Origin: Ectothiorhodospiraceae bacterium WFHF3C12
GTDB lineage: Bacteria > Pseudomonadota > Gammaproteobacteria > Nitrococcales > Nitrococcaceae
Reading direction: 5' to 3'
DNA: 64,000 bases
Assembly (NCBI GenBank): GCA_013519935.1
Contig: JACDUA010000014.1
Coordinates: 1-64,000 of the forward strand
Shown: positions 57,301 through 64,000 of the stretch, one piece after another
Position numbering within the stretch: the first letter of the stretch is position 1
Layout: the number at the start of each line of letters is the position of its first letter
Made by a program: the position numbers and the translations under genes
The notes under the pieces: model-generated
Told to the model about the DNA's origin: nothing
The model's database searches: none
Seen by the model: only the letters and a program-made list of their open reading frames with translations

Positions 57301-57318
57301 CAAAGCGCTTCGCCATGA
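51337..57318 (+). CDS. Giant DUF4011-helicase-Vsr-like nuclease-DUF3320 protein
   Basis: A 1993-residue protein. The N-terminal third includes a transglutaminase-like patch (GGLATCLDLTLLFASCLEQA, with RGHSFVGCW). DUF4011 follows near residue 385 (RLDRWQRKLLDLSLRNRLLNF). The SF1 helicase has Walker A GPPGTGKSQTISNMIA near 700, Walker B FDEASQIP near 1337 with GDPKQLPPTSFF, and motif VI RRLNVAITRARHALRV near 1575. A Vsr/DUF559-like nuclease lies near 1635-1720 (DSPFEQAVASALTERGWQ, FRVDLGVV, VECDG), then a DUF3320-like domain near 1825-1890. Multi-domain proteins of this design occur in antiphage islands. ATG 51337 follows GGGGGTGG. It overlaps the next gene by 4 bp. Confidence 0.88.
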   Translation: MDSDQEGEALGLEVTLAERVNFACQQNDVPLLRDLVLQNRGGDQLNGLTLEISSDPAFLKARTWHVDRLGAGDTLHIDDRRVSLDPGVLWQLSEAITATVHIRVTDGDTVLQSVDQSVELLARNEWGGASYMPEMIAAFVTPNDPAIDRLLKDASQALGKAGLNTSLDGYQTESPQRAAHIVAAIWSSVCGVGLSYATPPASFERSGQKVRTPSHIVEGGLATCLDLTLLFASCLEQAGLHPIIVFTRGHSFVGCWLQDEQFSSVTVDDVTSLRKRIQLKEALFFETTFVTQEPRPKFKFAMKHAGEALAEENDEQFELAIDVHRARMQRIRPIPTGREPEPKASEPVADAASEPAVELEGLDQIPSDATTVEQEVAESPKSRLDRWQRKLLDLSLRNRLLNFKPSKRAIAIQCPDPGQLEDRLADGMKIQVMPSPRMMDEESGRSADLYRRQHGEDADEGYALDALRRNEVIVDLPPDELDRRLVELYRAARAALQEGGANTLFLAFGFLVWTKGDGKSDRRYRAPLILVPVQLERRSVRSGMKLVLHDDEARVNPTLLQMLEQDFALRVPELLGPIPTDEHGLDVQGIWNAMTRAIRDQEGWEVTEDVVLSTFSFSKYLMWKDLVDRTDVLKDNAVVRHLIDTPKEVYRSEVTFPDPRRLDYDYPPEQTFTPLPADSSQLSAVMAAAAGKDFVLEGPPGTGKSQTISNMIAQCLAEGRTVLFVSEKTAALDVVYRRLRDVGLGEFCLELHSSKARKLDVLEQLRSAWDSQADLDAEQWEREAKRLASLRQELNAFVTHLHHRYPNALTPHYAIGKVIGGRDVPRVNVGWNSPETHDADALQELRDIAERIDINSAELGSVAESAFTGVAEPDWSPSWQHDLIDAAKRAMPVLRTFADHARALEESCGLPSAPLTRDRLRSLSSLAKVLPWAYGRNYAFALEPQGPQTISELKQGLELLEQRRSTLAQLSVEYRPDALSDLPIGELNELWAEAESTWWPRKAILRRRVRKTLRNAVHARRKPNADVDLPQLSEIRRLDSELDKYDYLKAGTAGLWDGLGTDAEKVRAAVDITGRIRAAIGSLAQAPDTLIDTQAAVRRLLSDGNALLSEEATVGRAAKSYRESDQALNERLETLTALTRNPAEHLLAGDVQDWPEALEKKLGRWIQEENRLRTWCAWRRVRDEAMGRGLSPLVEAVENGSIETGRVREAFEVNYCRWWIDAVVDGDEVLRGFVPAEHERRIAEFARLDDEFTKLTRSYIRAKLCGFLPAKDEVKRSSEWGVLKRELEKKRRHKPLRQLVEEMPTALTKLTPCLLMSPLSIAQYLSPEQAQFDVVIFDEASQIPVWDAVGAIARGRQAVIVGDPKQLPPTSFFERTEDEDYEDEDVERDLESILDECMGANVPLERLNWHYRSRHESLIAFSNQRYYGGGLVTFPAPVTEDRAVSYHHVPDGEYQKGGARTNPEEAKALVADIIGRIKDPEFANAGLSIGVVTFNTEQQRLIEDLFDSERRNDPSIEPWFDDDALEPIMVKNLESVQGDERDIIYFSVTYGPDQHGRVSMNFGPLNRDGGERRLNVAITRARHALRVFAALKAEQINLARTQAVGVRDFKHFLEFAERGPRALAEATYAGTADFDSPFEQAVASALTERGWQIHPQVGVSGFRVDLGVVHPDAPGVYLAGVECDGATYHRAATARDRDKLREGVLRGLGWEILRVWSTDWWVDSPGAMDKLDGRLNELLEASRAARAASQDSTQAVRAAQDEVADIDDGGAGSAQVIAPPASAPANDSPSVDMEETQVAERYARAPAAHEGESLSTARGEAGDSKVTTYRQCALGTYLGIIDPDQFYESSYTPVLSKLVAVVVAEEGPIRDELLVRRIARAHGFQRAGQRIRKRVLSIARQKAVTTEEDVGTFYWPEGLSEPWRWFRAPDVGDARSVEDIPMEELVVLSSHLSQQGHSGENLLREMAAACGVKRVSKAIRERLADATGQSASP

Positions 57319-60300
57319 ACCCGTCCGGTGAAGTCATAGCCCTGAGTGCATCTGATCTCGTTGGCCACCTCAACTGTGGTCACCTGACGGCCCTCGATTT
57401 TCAGGCCGCAAGAGGCCTATTGTCCCCGCCCGCTCATTGGGATCCCGTGCTTGAGATCTTGCGCGAGCGCGGCCGACGGCATGAGGAAGCCTTTGTAGAG
57501 CACCTGCGTGACGCTGGCATTTCTGTCTCGAAAATCGATGGCGTTGACGTGACCGCTGATGCCGTTGCGCAAACGCGTGACGCTATGGCGCAGTGCCACG
57601 ATGTCATCTGTCAGGCAGCGCTCCAGGACGGGCGCTGGTTGGGAAGGGCAGACGTCCTGCGTCGGGTCGAAGTACCGAGCGACCTCGGGGACTGGTCCTA
57701 CGAAATCATTGATACCAAGCTCGCTCGCGAGACCAAGGCGGGCACGGTGCTCCAGCTCTGTCTGTATGCGGATTTGCTGGAGCATATACAGGGGCGAGTA
57801 CCCGACTACGTCTATGTCGTCGCGCCATGGTCAGACTACGAACCCCAGGCATTCCGGGTCGCGGACTATAGCGCTTACTACCGGCGCGCGAAGCGCGCTA
57901 CGGAGATCGCGACCGACGGACCCGAAATCCCCGACGTCTATCCGGACCCGAAAGAGCATTGCGACGTCTGCCGCTGGCGTGAGCGCTGTGAGCAACGCCG
58001 ACGGGATGACGATCACCTTTGCCTGGTGGCGGGAATCACCAAGAACCAGATCAATGAGCTTCAAGCGAACGGCATAAACACCCGCACTGAGCTCGCTGCG
58101 ATGCCGTTACCAATGCCATGGAAGCCGCAGCGGGGCTCGCCGATCTCTTATGAAAAGGCCCGCGAGCAAGCGCGCATCCAGGTCGAGTCCGACAAGGCCA
58201 GAGAGCTTCGCTTTGAACTGTTGTTGCCCGTTCAACCAGAAGCCGGTCTTGGGCTCCTGCCGGAGCCGTCGGACGGTGACATCTTCTTTGACATCGAAGG
58301 TGACCCCTTTGTCGGTGAGCACGGCTTGGAGTACCTGTTCGGCTACCAGTACGACGGAGAGGACGGCTCGCCCAAGTACGTTGCGGATTGGGCGCTGGAC
58401 CGCGAGAGCGAGAAGGCCATCTTCGAGCGCTTCATCGATTTCGTGACAGAACGCCGCGAGCGTTATCCGGACCTGCACATCTATCACTTCGCGCCCTACG
58501 AACCGGGAGCCTTGAAGCGACTGATGGGCCGCTACGCCTCACGGGAGCGGGAGATTGATGACCTGCTCCGCGGGAAGGTCTTCGTCGACCTTTACAGCGT
58601 CGTGCGGAATGGGCTGCGCGCGGGTGTCGAGAGCTATTCAATCAAGAAGCTGGAGCCACTCTACGGCTTCCACCGGGAAACGGAGTTGACCGAGGCGAAC
58701 AAGGCGCTTGCGAGCGTCCAGGCGGGCCTGGAACTTGCCGATGGGGCGTCGATCGGTGATGAGGAGCGCGCCGTCGTTCAGCGCTACAACGCCGATGACT
58801 GTGCTTCGACGGCGGGCCTTCGTGACTGGCTTGAGGCACGCCGAAGCGAACTTATCGAATCCGGGACGGCCGTGCCGCGGCCCGAGCCGGGGCACGAAGC
58901 GAGTGAGGAGCTAACGGAGCGCGAGGCGCAGGTCCAGGCATTGATCGACCGTCTTACTGCGGATATTCCGGTCGACGTCGAAGAGCGGACCGCGGAGCAA
59001 CAGGCACGGTGGATTCTCGCCTACCTACTGGAGTGGCACCGGCGCGAGGAAAAGGCCACCTGGTGGGAGCACTTCCGGCTCGCCGGCCTGACCACGGATG
59101 AGCTCGTGGATGAGCGAGCGGCGCTGGCGCATCTCACCTTGCTCGAAACCGTCGACCAGACGAAGACCGGCATCCCCACACACCGCTATCGCTTCGAGGC
59201 CCAGGACACGGACCTACGTGGAGAGGAGAAGCTTAGGGCCGTGGGTGGGGAAGCAATTGGCCAAGCGGTTCGCGTATCCATAGATGACCGCACCATCGAC
59301 ATCAAGAAACAGAAGGCAACGGCGGACACCCATCCGGAAGCCGTGTACGCGCACACGGTGTTCAACAGCAAAGAGCAAGCGGGCGCGTTGTTCCGAATCG
59401 GGGAGTACGTAGCGGAGCACGGCATTGAGGGAGAGGGCCCTTATCGCGCTGCCCGCGCCCTGCTGCTCAGGGAGCCACCACCACTTGGTGGCCAGCCGAT
59501 CCGCGAGCCCGATGAGGTGGCGCTCGATGCCGCCTTGCGTGCCGCCGGTGTGCTCGAAGGCGGGGTTTATCCGATTCAGGGTCCGCCTGGTACGGGGAAG
59601 TCCTTTACGGGCGCAAGAATGATCTGCCGACTGGTCGAGCAGGGCAAGAAAGTCGGCATCACGGCAAACAGCCACAAGGTGATCCGGAACCTGATCGAGA
59701 AGGTTCTGGAAGCGTCGGACGAGATGGGTCTGGCGGTCCAGTGCACCCACAAGATCAGCGAGAAGGAGCCAGACCAGGATCGAATAATCCTGACGAAGGA
59801 CAACAAGGAGCTGTTCGGCGCGCTCAACGAGGGTCAATGCCAGGTCGCCGGCGGAACCAGCTTTCTCTGGTCGCGAGCCGAGGCCGAGGAAACACTCGAT
59901 GTTCTAGTCGTAGACGAGGCGGCACAGATGTCACTGGCGAATGTCGTGGCGGTTTCGCAGGCCGCACGGACGCTGATCCTGCTCGGGGATCCCCAGCAAC
60001 TGGACCAGCCGATGCAGGGAACACACCCCGACGGCACAGGCGTCTCCTGCCTGGAGCACATCCTCGGCGAGTACCATACGATCTCTAAGGATCGAGGCTT
60101 GTTCCTTGAGCGGACCTTCCGGCTGCACCCCGAAATCTGCGAGTTCGACTCCGAACTCTTCTACGATCACAAGCTAGTTGCCCAAGAGGGATGCGAACAG
60201 CAAGTCATCAGGGCGAGCGGGCCTCTCAGTGGCAGCGGTCTGCGCTATCTCCCCGTGGCCCATGAGGGGAACAAGAGCTCATCGATCGAAGAGGCTTCCG

Positions 60301-60722
60301 CCGTCGAGCGGGCCGTTCACGCGATCCTGGAGGGCGATCCCCACTGGACAGACCGCGATGGCGCGGAGCGATCGCTGACGCTCGACGACATTGTTATCAT
60401 CACCCCCTACAACGCCCAGGTCTTCGAGATACAGCAACGCCTGCCGGGTGCGCGCGTAGGCACCGTCGACAAGTTCCAGGGGCAGGAGGCTCCGGTCGCG
60501 ATCTATTCCATGGCAACTTCAAGTCACGCCGATGCGCCGCGCGGGATGGAGTTCCTATATAGCGCGAACCGCTTCAACGTCGCGATATCTCGGGCGAAGT
60601 GCCTGGCTGTCCTCGTGGCCTCACCCCAGGTGTTCGAGGCGGATTGCAGGACGCCGCGGCAGATCCAGTTGGCCAATGCCTTCTGCCGCTTTCTCGAGGT
60701 GTCCGAAGAGATTGCGGCTTAA
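57315..60722 (+). CDS. TM0106-type nuclease-helicase (RecB/Cas4-like, DEDD-like and SF1 helicase domains)
   Basis: A 1135-residue fusion. The N-terminus is a TM0106/RecB-like nuclease with GRADVLRR and EIIDTKLA as likely acidic and lysine residues. A Cas4-like cysteine set (Cys21, then CDVCRWRERC near 216-226) suggests an Fe-S cluster. Residues about 320-500 look like a DnaQ-like/RNase H_2 exonuclease: FFDIEGDPF, IYHFAPYEPGALKRL and YNADDCAST. The C-terminus is a Dna2/Upf1-type SF1 helicase with GPPGTGKSFTGARM near 756, VVDEAAQMS near 868, and RFNVAISRAKCLAVL near 1085. The start overlaps the preceding stop (ATGA), so the two proteins are translationally coupled. Confidence 0.88.
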   Translation: MNPSGEVIALSASDLVGHLNCGHLTALDFQAARGLLSPPAHWDPVLEILRERGRRHEEAFVEHLRDAGISVSKIDGVDVTADAVAQTRDAMAQCHDVICQAALQDGRWLGRADVLRRVEVPSDLGDWSYEIIDTKLARETKAGTVLQLCLYADLLEHIQGRVPDYVYVVAPWSDYEPQAFRVADYSAYYRRAKRATEIATDGPEIPDVYPDPKEHCDVCRWRERCEQRRRDDDHLCLVAGITKNQINELQANGINTRTELAAMPLPMPWKPQRGSPISYEKAREQARIQVESDKARELRFELLLPVQPEAGLGLLPEPSDGDIFFDIEGDPFVGEHGLEYLFGYQYDGEDGSPKYVADWALDRESEKAIFERFIDFVTERRERYPDLHIYHFAPYEPGALKRLMGRYASREREIDDLLRGKVFVDLYSVVRNGLRAGVESYSIKKLEPLYGFHRETELTEANKALASVQAGLELADGASIGDEERAVVQRYNADDCASTAGLRDWLEARRSELIESGTAVPRPEPGHEASEELTEREAQVQALIDRLTADIPVDVEERTAEQQARWILAYLLEWHRREEKATWWEHFRLAGLTTDELVDERAALAHLTLLETVDQTKTGIPTHRYRFEAQDTDLRGEEKLRAVGGEAIGQAVRVSIDDRTIDIKKQKATADTHPEAVYAHTVFNSKEQAGALFRIGEYVAEHGIEGEGPYRAARALLLREPPPLGGQPIREPDEVALDAALRAAGVLEGGVYPIQGPPGTGKSFTGARMICRLVEQGKKVGITANSHKVIRNLIEKVLEASDEMGLAVQCTHKISEKEPDQDRIILTKDNKELFGALNEGQCQVAGGTSFLWSRAEAEETLDVLVVDEAAQMSLANVVAVSQAARTLILLGDPQQLDQPMQGTHPDGTGVSCLEHILGEYHTISKDRGLFLERTFRLHPEICEFDSELFYDHKLVAQEGCEQQVIRASGPLSGSGLRYLPVAHEGNKSSSIEEASAVERAVHAILEGDPHWTDRDGAERSLTLDDIVIITPYNAQVFEIQQRLPGARVGTVDKFQGQEAPVAIYSMATSSHADAPRGMEFLYSANRFNVAISRAKCLAVLVASPQVFEADCRTPRQIQLANAFCRFLEVSEEIAA

Positions 60723-60765
60723 CGGGTCAGCGAGTTCAAGACCCTTGCCGAGACCGCAGCCACAC

Positions 60766-61065
60766 TCAGTCTCGCTCAATGGCCACACCCGCGAAGCCCC
60801 GCCATTCCCGTTCGACCGCCAAACACGCGCGATCCTTATTCGCGATGGCGCCGGCCGCACGACGCGTTGCGCCGACAACTTGGCCGAGTTTGGTGCTCGC
60901 TCTACTACCAAGCTCTCGCCTGATGCGGTTCGCGGCACCTTCGAGCTGCATTATCGGCCACTTCGCGTCTCTCTGCGTTGGCGCTGCGAGGACGTTATCA
61001 ATGAGCCGCCGCAATTCAGCCGCCTCTTGCTTCGACAGCTTCGGGGTGGTGTCCGAGACGTCCAT
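60766..61065 (-). CDS. Small hypothetical protein converging on the nuclease-helicase operon
   Basis: A possible 99-residue protein from ATG 61065. The sequence LSKQEAAELRRLIDNVLAAP followed by MQLEGAANRIRRELGSRAST is helical and of normal composition. No clear ribosome site is seen and no family is recognised. It lies tail-to-tail with the nuclease-helicase gene. Confidence 0.35.
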   Translation of the reverse strand: MDVSDTTPKLSKQEAAELRRLIDNVLAAPTQRDAKWPIMQLEGAANRIRRELGSRASTKLGQVVGATRRAAGAIANKDRACLAVEREWRGFAGVAIERD

Positions 61066-61995
61066 TGGGCCAGTGTAGGCGCACGCGCGGCAGGGATGCA
61101 CGGGTCGCTTAGCCACCCCCGGCTGTTGGCTCGGCCAGGCTAAAAGTTCGTGGGCTATTGCCGAAGTGAGCGCAACGATAGCCCTCAAGAGGCAGAGTGC
61201 GCAGTGGGACCATAAATCAATAAAATCCGTGTGTTGCGAGTCATCACCGGCTCAATCGGGATATTTAGACTCACAGAATGCCGCGCACGTCAATAGCTCA
61301 TCTTGACAAAGAGGCATTCGCTCACTATCATATGTGATTGTCGTCACGCAACAGGTTCGACGCAACGTATGACCAGTACCGTTTCCAGGCCGATGGGTCA
61401 CCGGCAAGTTGCCCGGAGTGGCCCGAGCCCTCGAACCACGCCAGCCGCAACCCAATCGGGTTCTATGAAGCGGCGAGAGATACCCGTCTAGCGGAAGCCC
61501 CGCCTCTTCTGTAACACCTAACACCGGTGCCCGATAGGGCAGCCGACGGAACCGTACGGCCAAATGCCCGGTTAAGGGTCCACGAAAGCCGTGGCCTCAA
61601 CAGGAGAGTTGCGTCCTTCGAGTTCGAAAGCTTGCCGTTTGTCGGCCCGCTAGTCTCATCAGGATCGATTCTCCGTGCAGCACGAAAGGACCCGGAGGGG
61701 TGAAGAGAAAGACAGAATTTATTTACGGATAAATGGCTCGTGTGGAGGTGGTCTTCCAGTAATACAACGCGTTTCAACAGGTTCGCTTCGGGCTAAATAA
61801 TTAATCAGAAATATAAGGCGGTAAGAAAGCAAGTACGAGCTACCGCTGGTAAGCAATTAATTTTAGTTAAAACAATTTGTTACGTACTCCGTGAGTGTCA
61901 CTTTTGACACTTGCAGCAGGGCGCTCTGTGTTCTACAAAAGCGTTCTGTTCTCAAGCGATTTTGCTACTTAAATCAGGCTCGAAAGAGGTGGGTG
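61066..61995. other. Gene-poor, AT-rich stretch with a palindrome before the tnsA region
   Basis: No convincing gene is seen in about 930 bp. From about 61690 to 61980 the sequence becomes markedly rich in A and T. An inverted repeat AGTGTCA-CTTT-TGACACT lies at 61894-61911. It could be an operator or part of a Tn7-like right end, since transposon ends of this class start TGT, but neither was proved. Confidence 0.4.
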
Positions 61996-62739
61996 ATGCG
62001 AAGAAAGGGGAGCGATCGAAAGGCAAAGCATAGCGCGTCGGATCGTGCGCTACAAACTGCCCATGCGAAAGACTTGGTAGGACGCTTCGCTACACAGGGC
62101 CAGGACGACACAGTACCCGACGCCTGTTCGTTCCACCCTGCCGCCACGGCGTATCAGGCTAGGCGATGCTCGGGACTGGACGGTTCTTTACCTACTTCAA
62201 CTCAGGTGAGCGGAAAGCCCCCTGGTGCCGGCAGGGGGCAAGCGCGCGGCACTAAGGACGGGCTGAACCGGCATAGCAGGGAAGCCGCAGATCATCAGGG
62301 CGACAGTGGATCGCTCGAGCGGCTGCTCCGCGCGATGGACGACGCCGCAGAAGAAGATGAAAAATTGCGGCTGCGTCGCAGCCTCTTACCTGCTGCCCCC
62401 GAGGCGACTCAATGCCCGCCCGAGTGGTCGGCAACCATCGTGCCCACACGCTTGGCTCTCGGCCCGCCGTCTTGGTACGCATTCTATGTAATAGAGCATG
62501 GCACACGCGCCGCCGTGGCCGTCCAAGTCGACGTGCTGCCCGCCGTAGACCGCCTCATCGTCGCGCTTGAAAGCCTCAGTCGATCGAGAGGTGCGCCGCG
62601 TTATCTCGAGTTGGATGACGGATGCCCCATGGCTATCGATCCGCTCTCGGACTGGTGCGCCCGCGTCGGGATTCGTCTGAATATCCCACTCCCGGGCCAG
62701 GGTGTCGGTAAGGGTGGTTTCGAAGGCGGCAGCCGATGA
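61996..62739 (+). CDS. Uncharacterised protein with a degenerate IS3-integrase-like C-terminus
   Basis: A 247-residue open frame from ATG 61996, preceded by AGAGGTGG. The N-terminal 120 residues are polar and unfamiliar. The C-terminal part (ALESLSRSRGAPRYLELDDG, then WCARVGIRLNIPLPGQGVGK) resembles the core of IS3-type OrfB around the second catalytic Asp, but the first catalytic Asp region reads VIEHGTR and the third acidic block is missing. The stop overlaps the next tnsA-like start by ATGA. It may be a fused relic or a domesticated protein; the transposase similarity was seen by eye only. Confidence 0.45.
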   Translation: MRRKGSDRKAKHSASDRALQTAHAKDLVGRFATQGQDDTVPDACSFHPAATAYQARRCSGLDGSLPTSTQVSGKPPGAGRGQARGTKDGLNRHSREAADHQGDSGSLERLLRAMDDAAEEDEKLRLRRSLLPAAPEATQCPPEWSATIVPTRLALGPPSWYAFYVIEHGTRAAVAVQVDVLPAVDRLIVALESLSRSRGAPRYLELDDGCPMAIDPLSDWCARVGIRLNIPLPGQGVGKGGFEGGSR

Positions 62740-62940
62740 AGAGGCGAAGGGGCATCACACCCGCGCTTCGTGATCGCTGGATTGCTCAGTGGAAGCGCGC
62801 GCTCACAGAAGGCCGTTACCGGCCATTCCTGCGGACGGAAGACATCCCGTCATCCGGCAATCGTGTCCGGATTCGCGGAGTCACCGCGGGCCGGACACAT
62901 CACGTGATGTCATTCAATGTAGCCGCGGCCCTGGAGGAGC
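62736..62940 (+). pseudogene. Truncated tnsA paralogue (N-terminal fragment)
   Basis: The frame begins MKRRRGITPALRDRWIAQW and continues EGRYRPFLRTEDIPSSGNRV to GRTHHVMS. About half of these residues match the start of the intact tnsA at 63183, and GRTHH-(M/L)S is the TnsA signature. Similarity stops near 62920-62940, before the catalytic residues, where it runs into an IS3-like frame. It is a paralogue and not a recent copy, so it implies a second Tn7-like element. Confidence 0.7.
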
Positions 62941-63186
62941 CCTTCATTCGTAGAGCGGCTCAACGGCAGCGACCGCCAATGCGTGCTCGACGCCTGGATG
63001 TTCATCGACTTCACGCATGTCCGCGAAGAGTCTGAGCGTTGGCTAGCCGTATACAACACCATGCGTCCCCACGACTCGCTCGGTGACATCTCACCAATCG
63101 AGTTCCTCAATGGCCGCGGTCACGCCGGAGTCTCTGCTTATGAGTGGGTCCAAACCGGGAAGTGGACAGGAGCCCTGAGCGAATGA
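62940..63186 (+). pseudogene. C-terminal fragment of an IS3-family OrfB transposase
   Basis: The plus-strand frame reads SFVERLNGSDRQCVLDAW, then REESERWLAVYNTMRPHDSL and GDISPIEFLNGRG. This is the last catalytic-Glu block and C-terminus of IS3-family OrfB (consensus F-E-x-FN, YN-x-x-RPH-x-SLG). No upstream part of the transposase precedes it in frame. Its stop overlaps the intact tnsA start as ATGA. Confidence 0.75.
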
Positions 63187-63989
63187 AGAAAGGTCAACCC
63201 ATCTCGCCTGATCTGAGAGATCGCCATATCGCCGACTGGCGCGAGCGACGCGACGCTGGTCGGTACCAACCTTTCATCCGGACGGAGCGTGCGCCATCAG
63301 GGGGCAACCGAGCTCGCGTGCCAGGTATCAAATCCGGGGGAAGGGAGCACCATACCCTTTCGCACAACGAGTACCTACTGTTCTGTCTACTGGAACACGA
63401 CGAGATAGTCCGGGCCATCTGGGAACAGTACCCGTTGCTCGAGGTGGACGAGACCGTTGCGATCGCCTGCGAACTGGGTATTCGCCATCCGCGATACCCG
63501 GGAACACGAACTGATGTGTGTATGACAACGGACTTCCTGGTTGACCTAACCGACGGGGGCCAACGGGCCTACGCAGTGAAGTCGGCCCATGCACTCGAAA
63601 ATGACCGTACTAAGCAGAAGCTTTCTATTGAGGAGGAGTACTGGCGCCGCAGGGGGGTGCCGTGGCAAGCGCTCACCGACGTCGAGTTGAGAATCGAGCG
63701 CTCAGAGAATATCGCCTTCCTCCACAGTTTTGGGCGCCTGAACCTCAAGCTGGCGGCGCATTCGTTGGATTGGTTCGAGGCCTTCAAGGCCGAATCCAAT
63801 AAGACGAAAGATGCGCAACTGGCGGACGTCGTCGAGGCTACGGCAGTAGACCTCGGGCTGACCTATCACGAGTCAGTCCAGATCTACTACTACCTCCAAT
63901 GGGTTGGTCGGATCTCGCTGCAGACAAGGCCCTATGAACTCGACCTGGTGGTACTGGAAAGCGGGCTCACCTTCCATGATCAGTGTTAA
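63183..63989 (+). CDS. tnsA: Tn7-like transposition endonuclease TnsA
   Basis: The 5'-strand-cutting endonuclease of a Tn7-like heteromeric transposase, which works with TnsB. The N-terminal nuclease domain has the opening ISPDLRDRHIADW, GGREHHTLSHNEYLLF and EQYPLLEVDETVAIACELG. The restriction-like catalytic set fits an upstream Glu, the Asp in CMTTDFLVDL and the Lys in AYAVKSA. The C-terminal domain is winged-helix-like (LAAHSLDWFEAFKAESNKTK to YYYLQWVGRISLQTRPYEL). Length is 268 residues, close to Tn7 TnsA (273). It reads in the same direction as glmS but lies 24 kb away; tnsB, tnsC and tnsD would follow beyond the window. Confidence 0.9.
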   Translation: MKKGQPISPDLRDRHIADWRERRDAGRYQPFIRTERAPSGGNRARVPGIKSGGREHHTLSHNEYLLFCLLEHDEIVRAIWEQYPLLEVDETVAIACELGIRHPRYPGTRTDVCMTTDFLVDLTDGGQRAYAVKSAHALENDRTKQKLSIEEEYWRRRGVPWQALTDVELRIERSENIAFLHSFGRLNLKLAAHSLDWFEAFKAESNKTKDAQLADVVEATAVDLGLTYHESVQIYYYLQWVGRISLQTRPYELDLVVLESGLTFHDQC

Positions 63990-64000
63990 CAGTGTTCTTG

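Overview
The window is GC-rich bacterial chromosome from a gammaproteobacterium. Gene content and order (glnA-ntrB-ntrC, rpmH-dnaA-dnaN-recF-gyrB, rnpA-yidD-yidC-mnmE, mnmG-rsmG-parA-parB-atpIBEFHAGDC-glmU-glmS) fit the replication-origin region of this class, and the style resembles Ectothiorhodospiraceae/Chromatiales. That placement is inference from gene style, not a database match. About 39 kb is conserved housekeeping DNA and about 25 kb, beginning right after glmS, is accessory.

Region 1 (1-1041) is a complete IS481-family insertion sequence with a GCTAGC target duplication. Region 2 (1140-7055, minus strand) is the nitrogen-control cluster glnA, a DUF4124 protein, ntrB and ntrC, with a sigma-54 promoter and paired NtrC sites upstream of glnA. 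Region 3 (7341-11623, plus) holds glyQ-glyS-gmhB-plsC. Region 4 (11703-18000) is the origin segment: dnaA, dnaN, recF and gyrB read leftward, with DnaA-box-like sites and an AT-rich tract between dnaA and dnaN. Region 5 (18137-28076) has rpmH-rnpA-yidD-yidC-mnmE, two minus-strand membrane-protein genes, then mnmG-rsmG-parA-parB. Three parS palindromes and one near match lie inside recF, a membrane-protein gene and mnmG. Region 6 (28335-39226) is the complete F1Fo ATP synthase operon with a good sigma-70 promoter and a terminator, then glmU, a cluster of alternating REP-like palindromes, and glmS.

Region 7 (39227 to the window end) is an accessory island at the 3' end of glmS, the classic Tn7 attachment site. 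It starts with iterated direct repeats that could be transposase-binding sites. Its cargo is mostly of the defence type: a Cas2/SinR-like small protein, a half-size HsdS and a complete type I restriction-modification operon with a YgjP-type metallopeptidase; a divergent nucleotidyltransferase-like/coiled-coil gene pair; a BRCT protein; an H-NS-like protein; and a 9.4-kb two-gene operon of giant nuclease-helicases (DUF4011-helicase-Vsr-like-DUF3320, and a TM0106/Cas4-like-DEDD-helicase protein). At the far right is an intact tnsA endonuclease gene. It is preceded by a decayed tnsA paralogue and IS3-like transposase fragments, pointing to accretion of more than one Tn7-like element. The tnsB/C/D genes would lie beyond the window.

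No tRNA, rRNA or CRISPR array was seen. Family assignments rest on reading motifs by eye; no database search was run.
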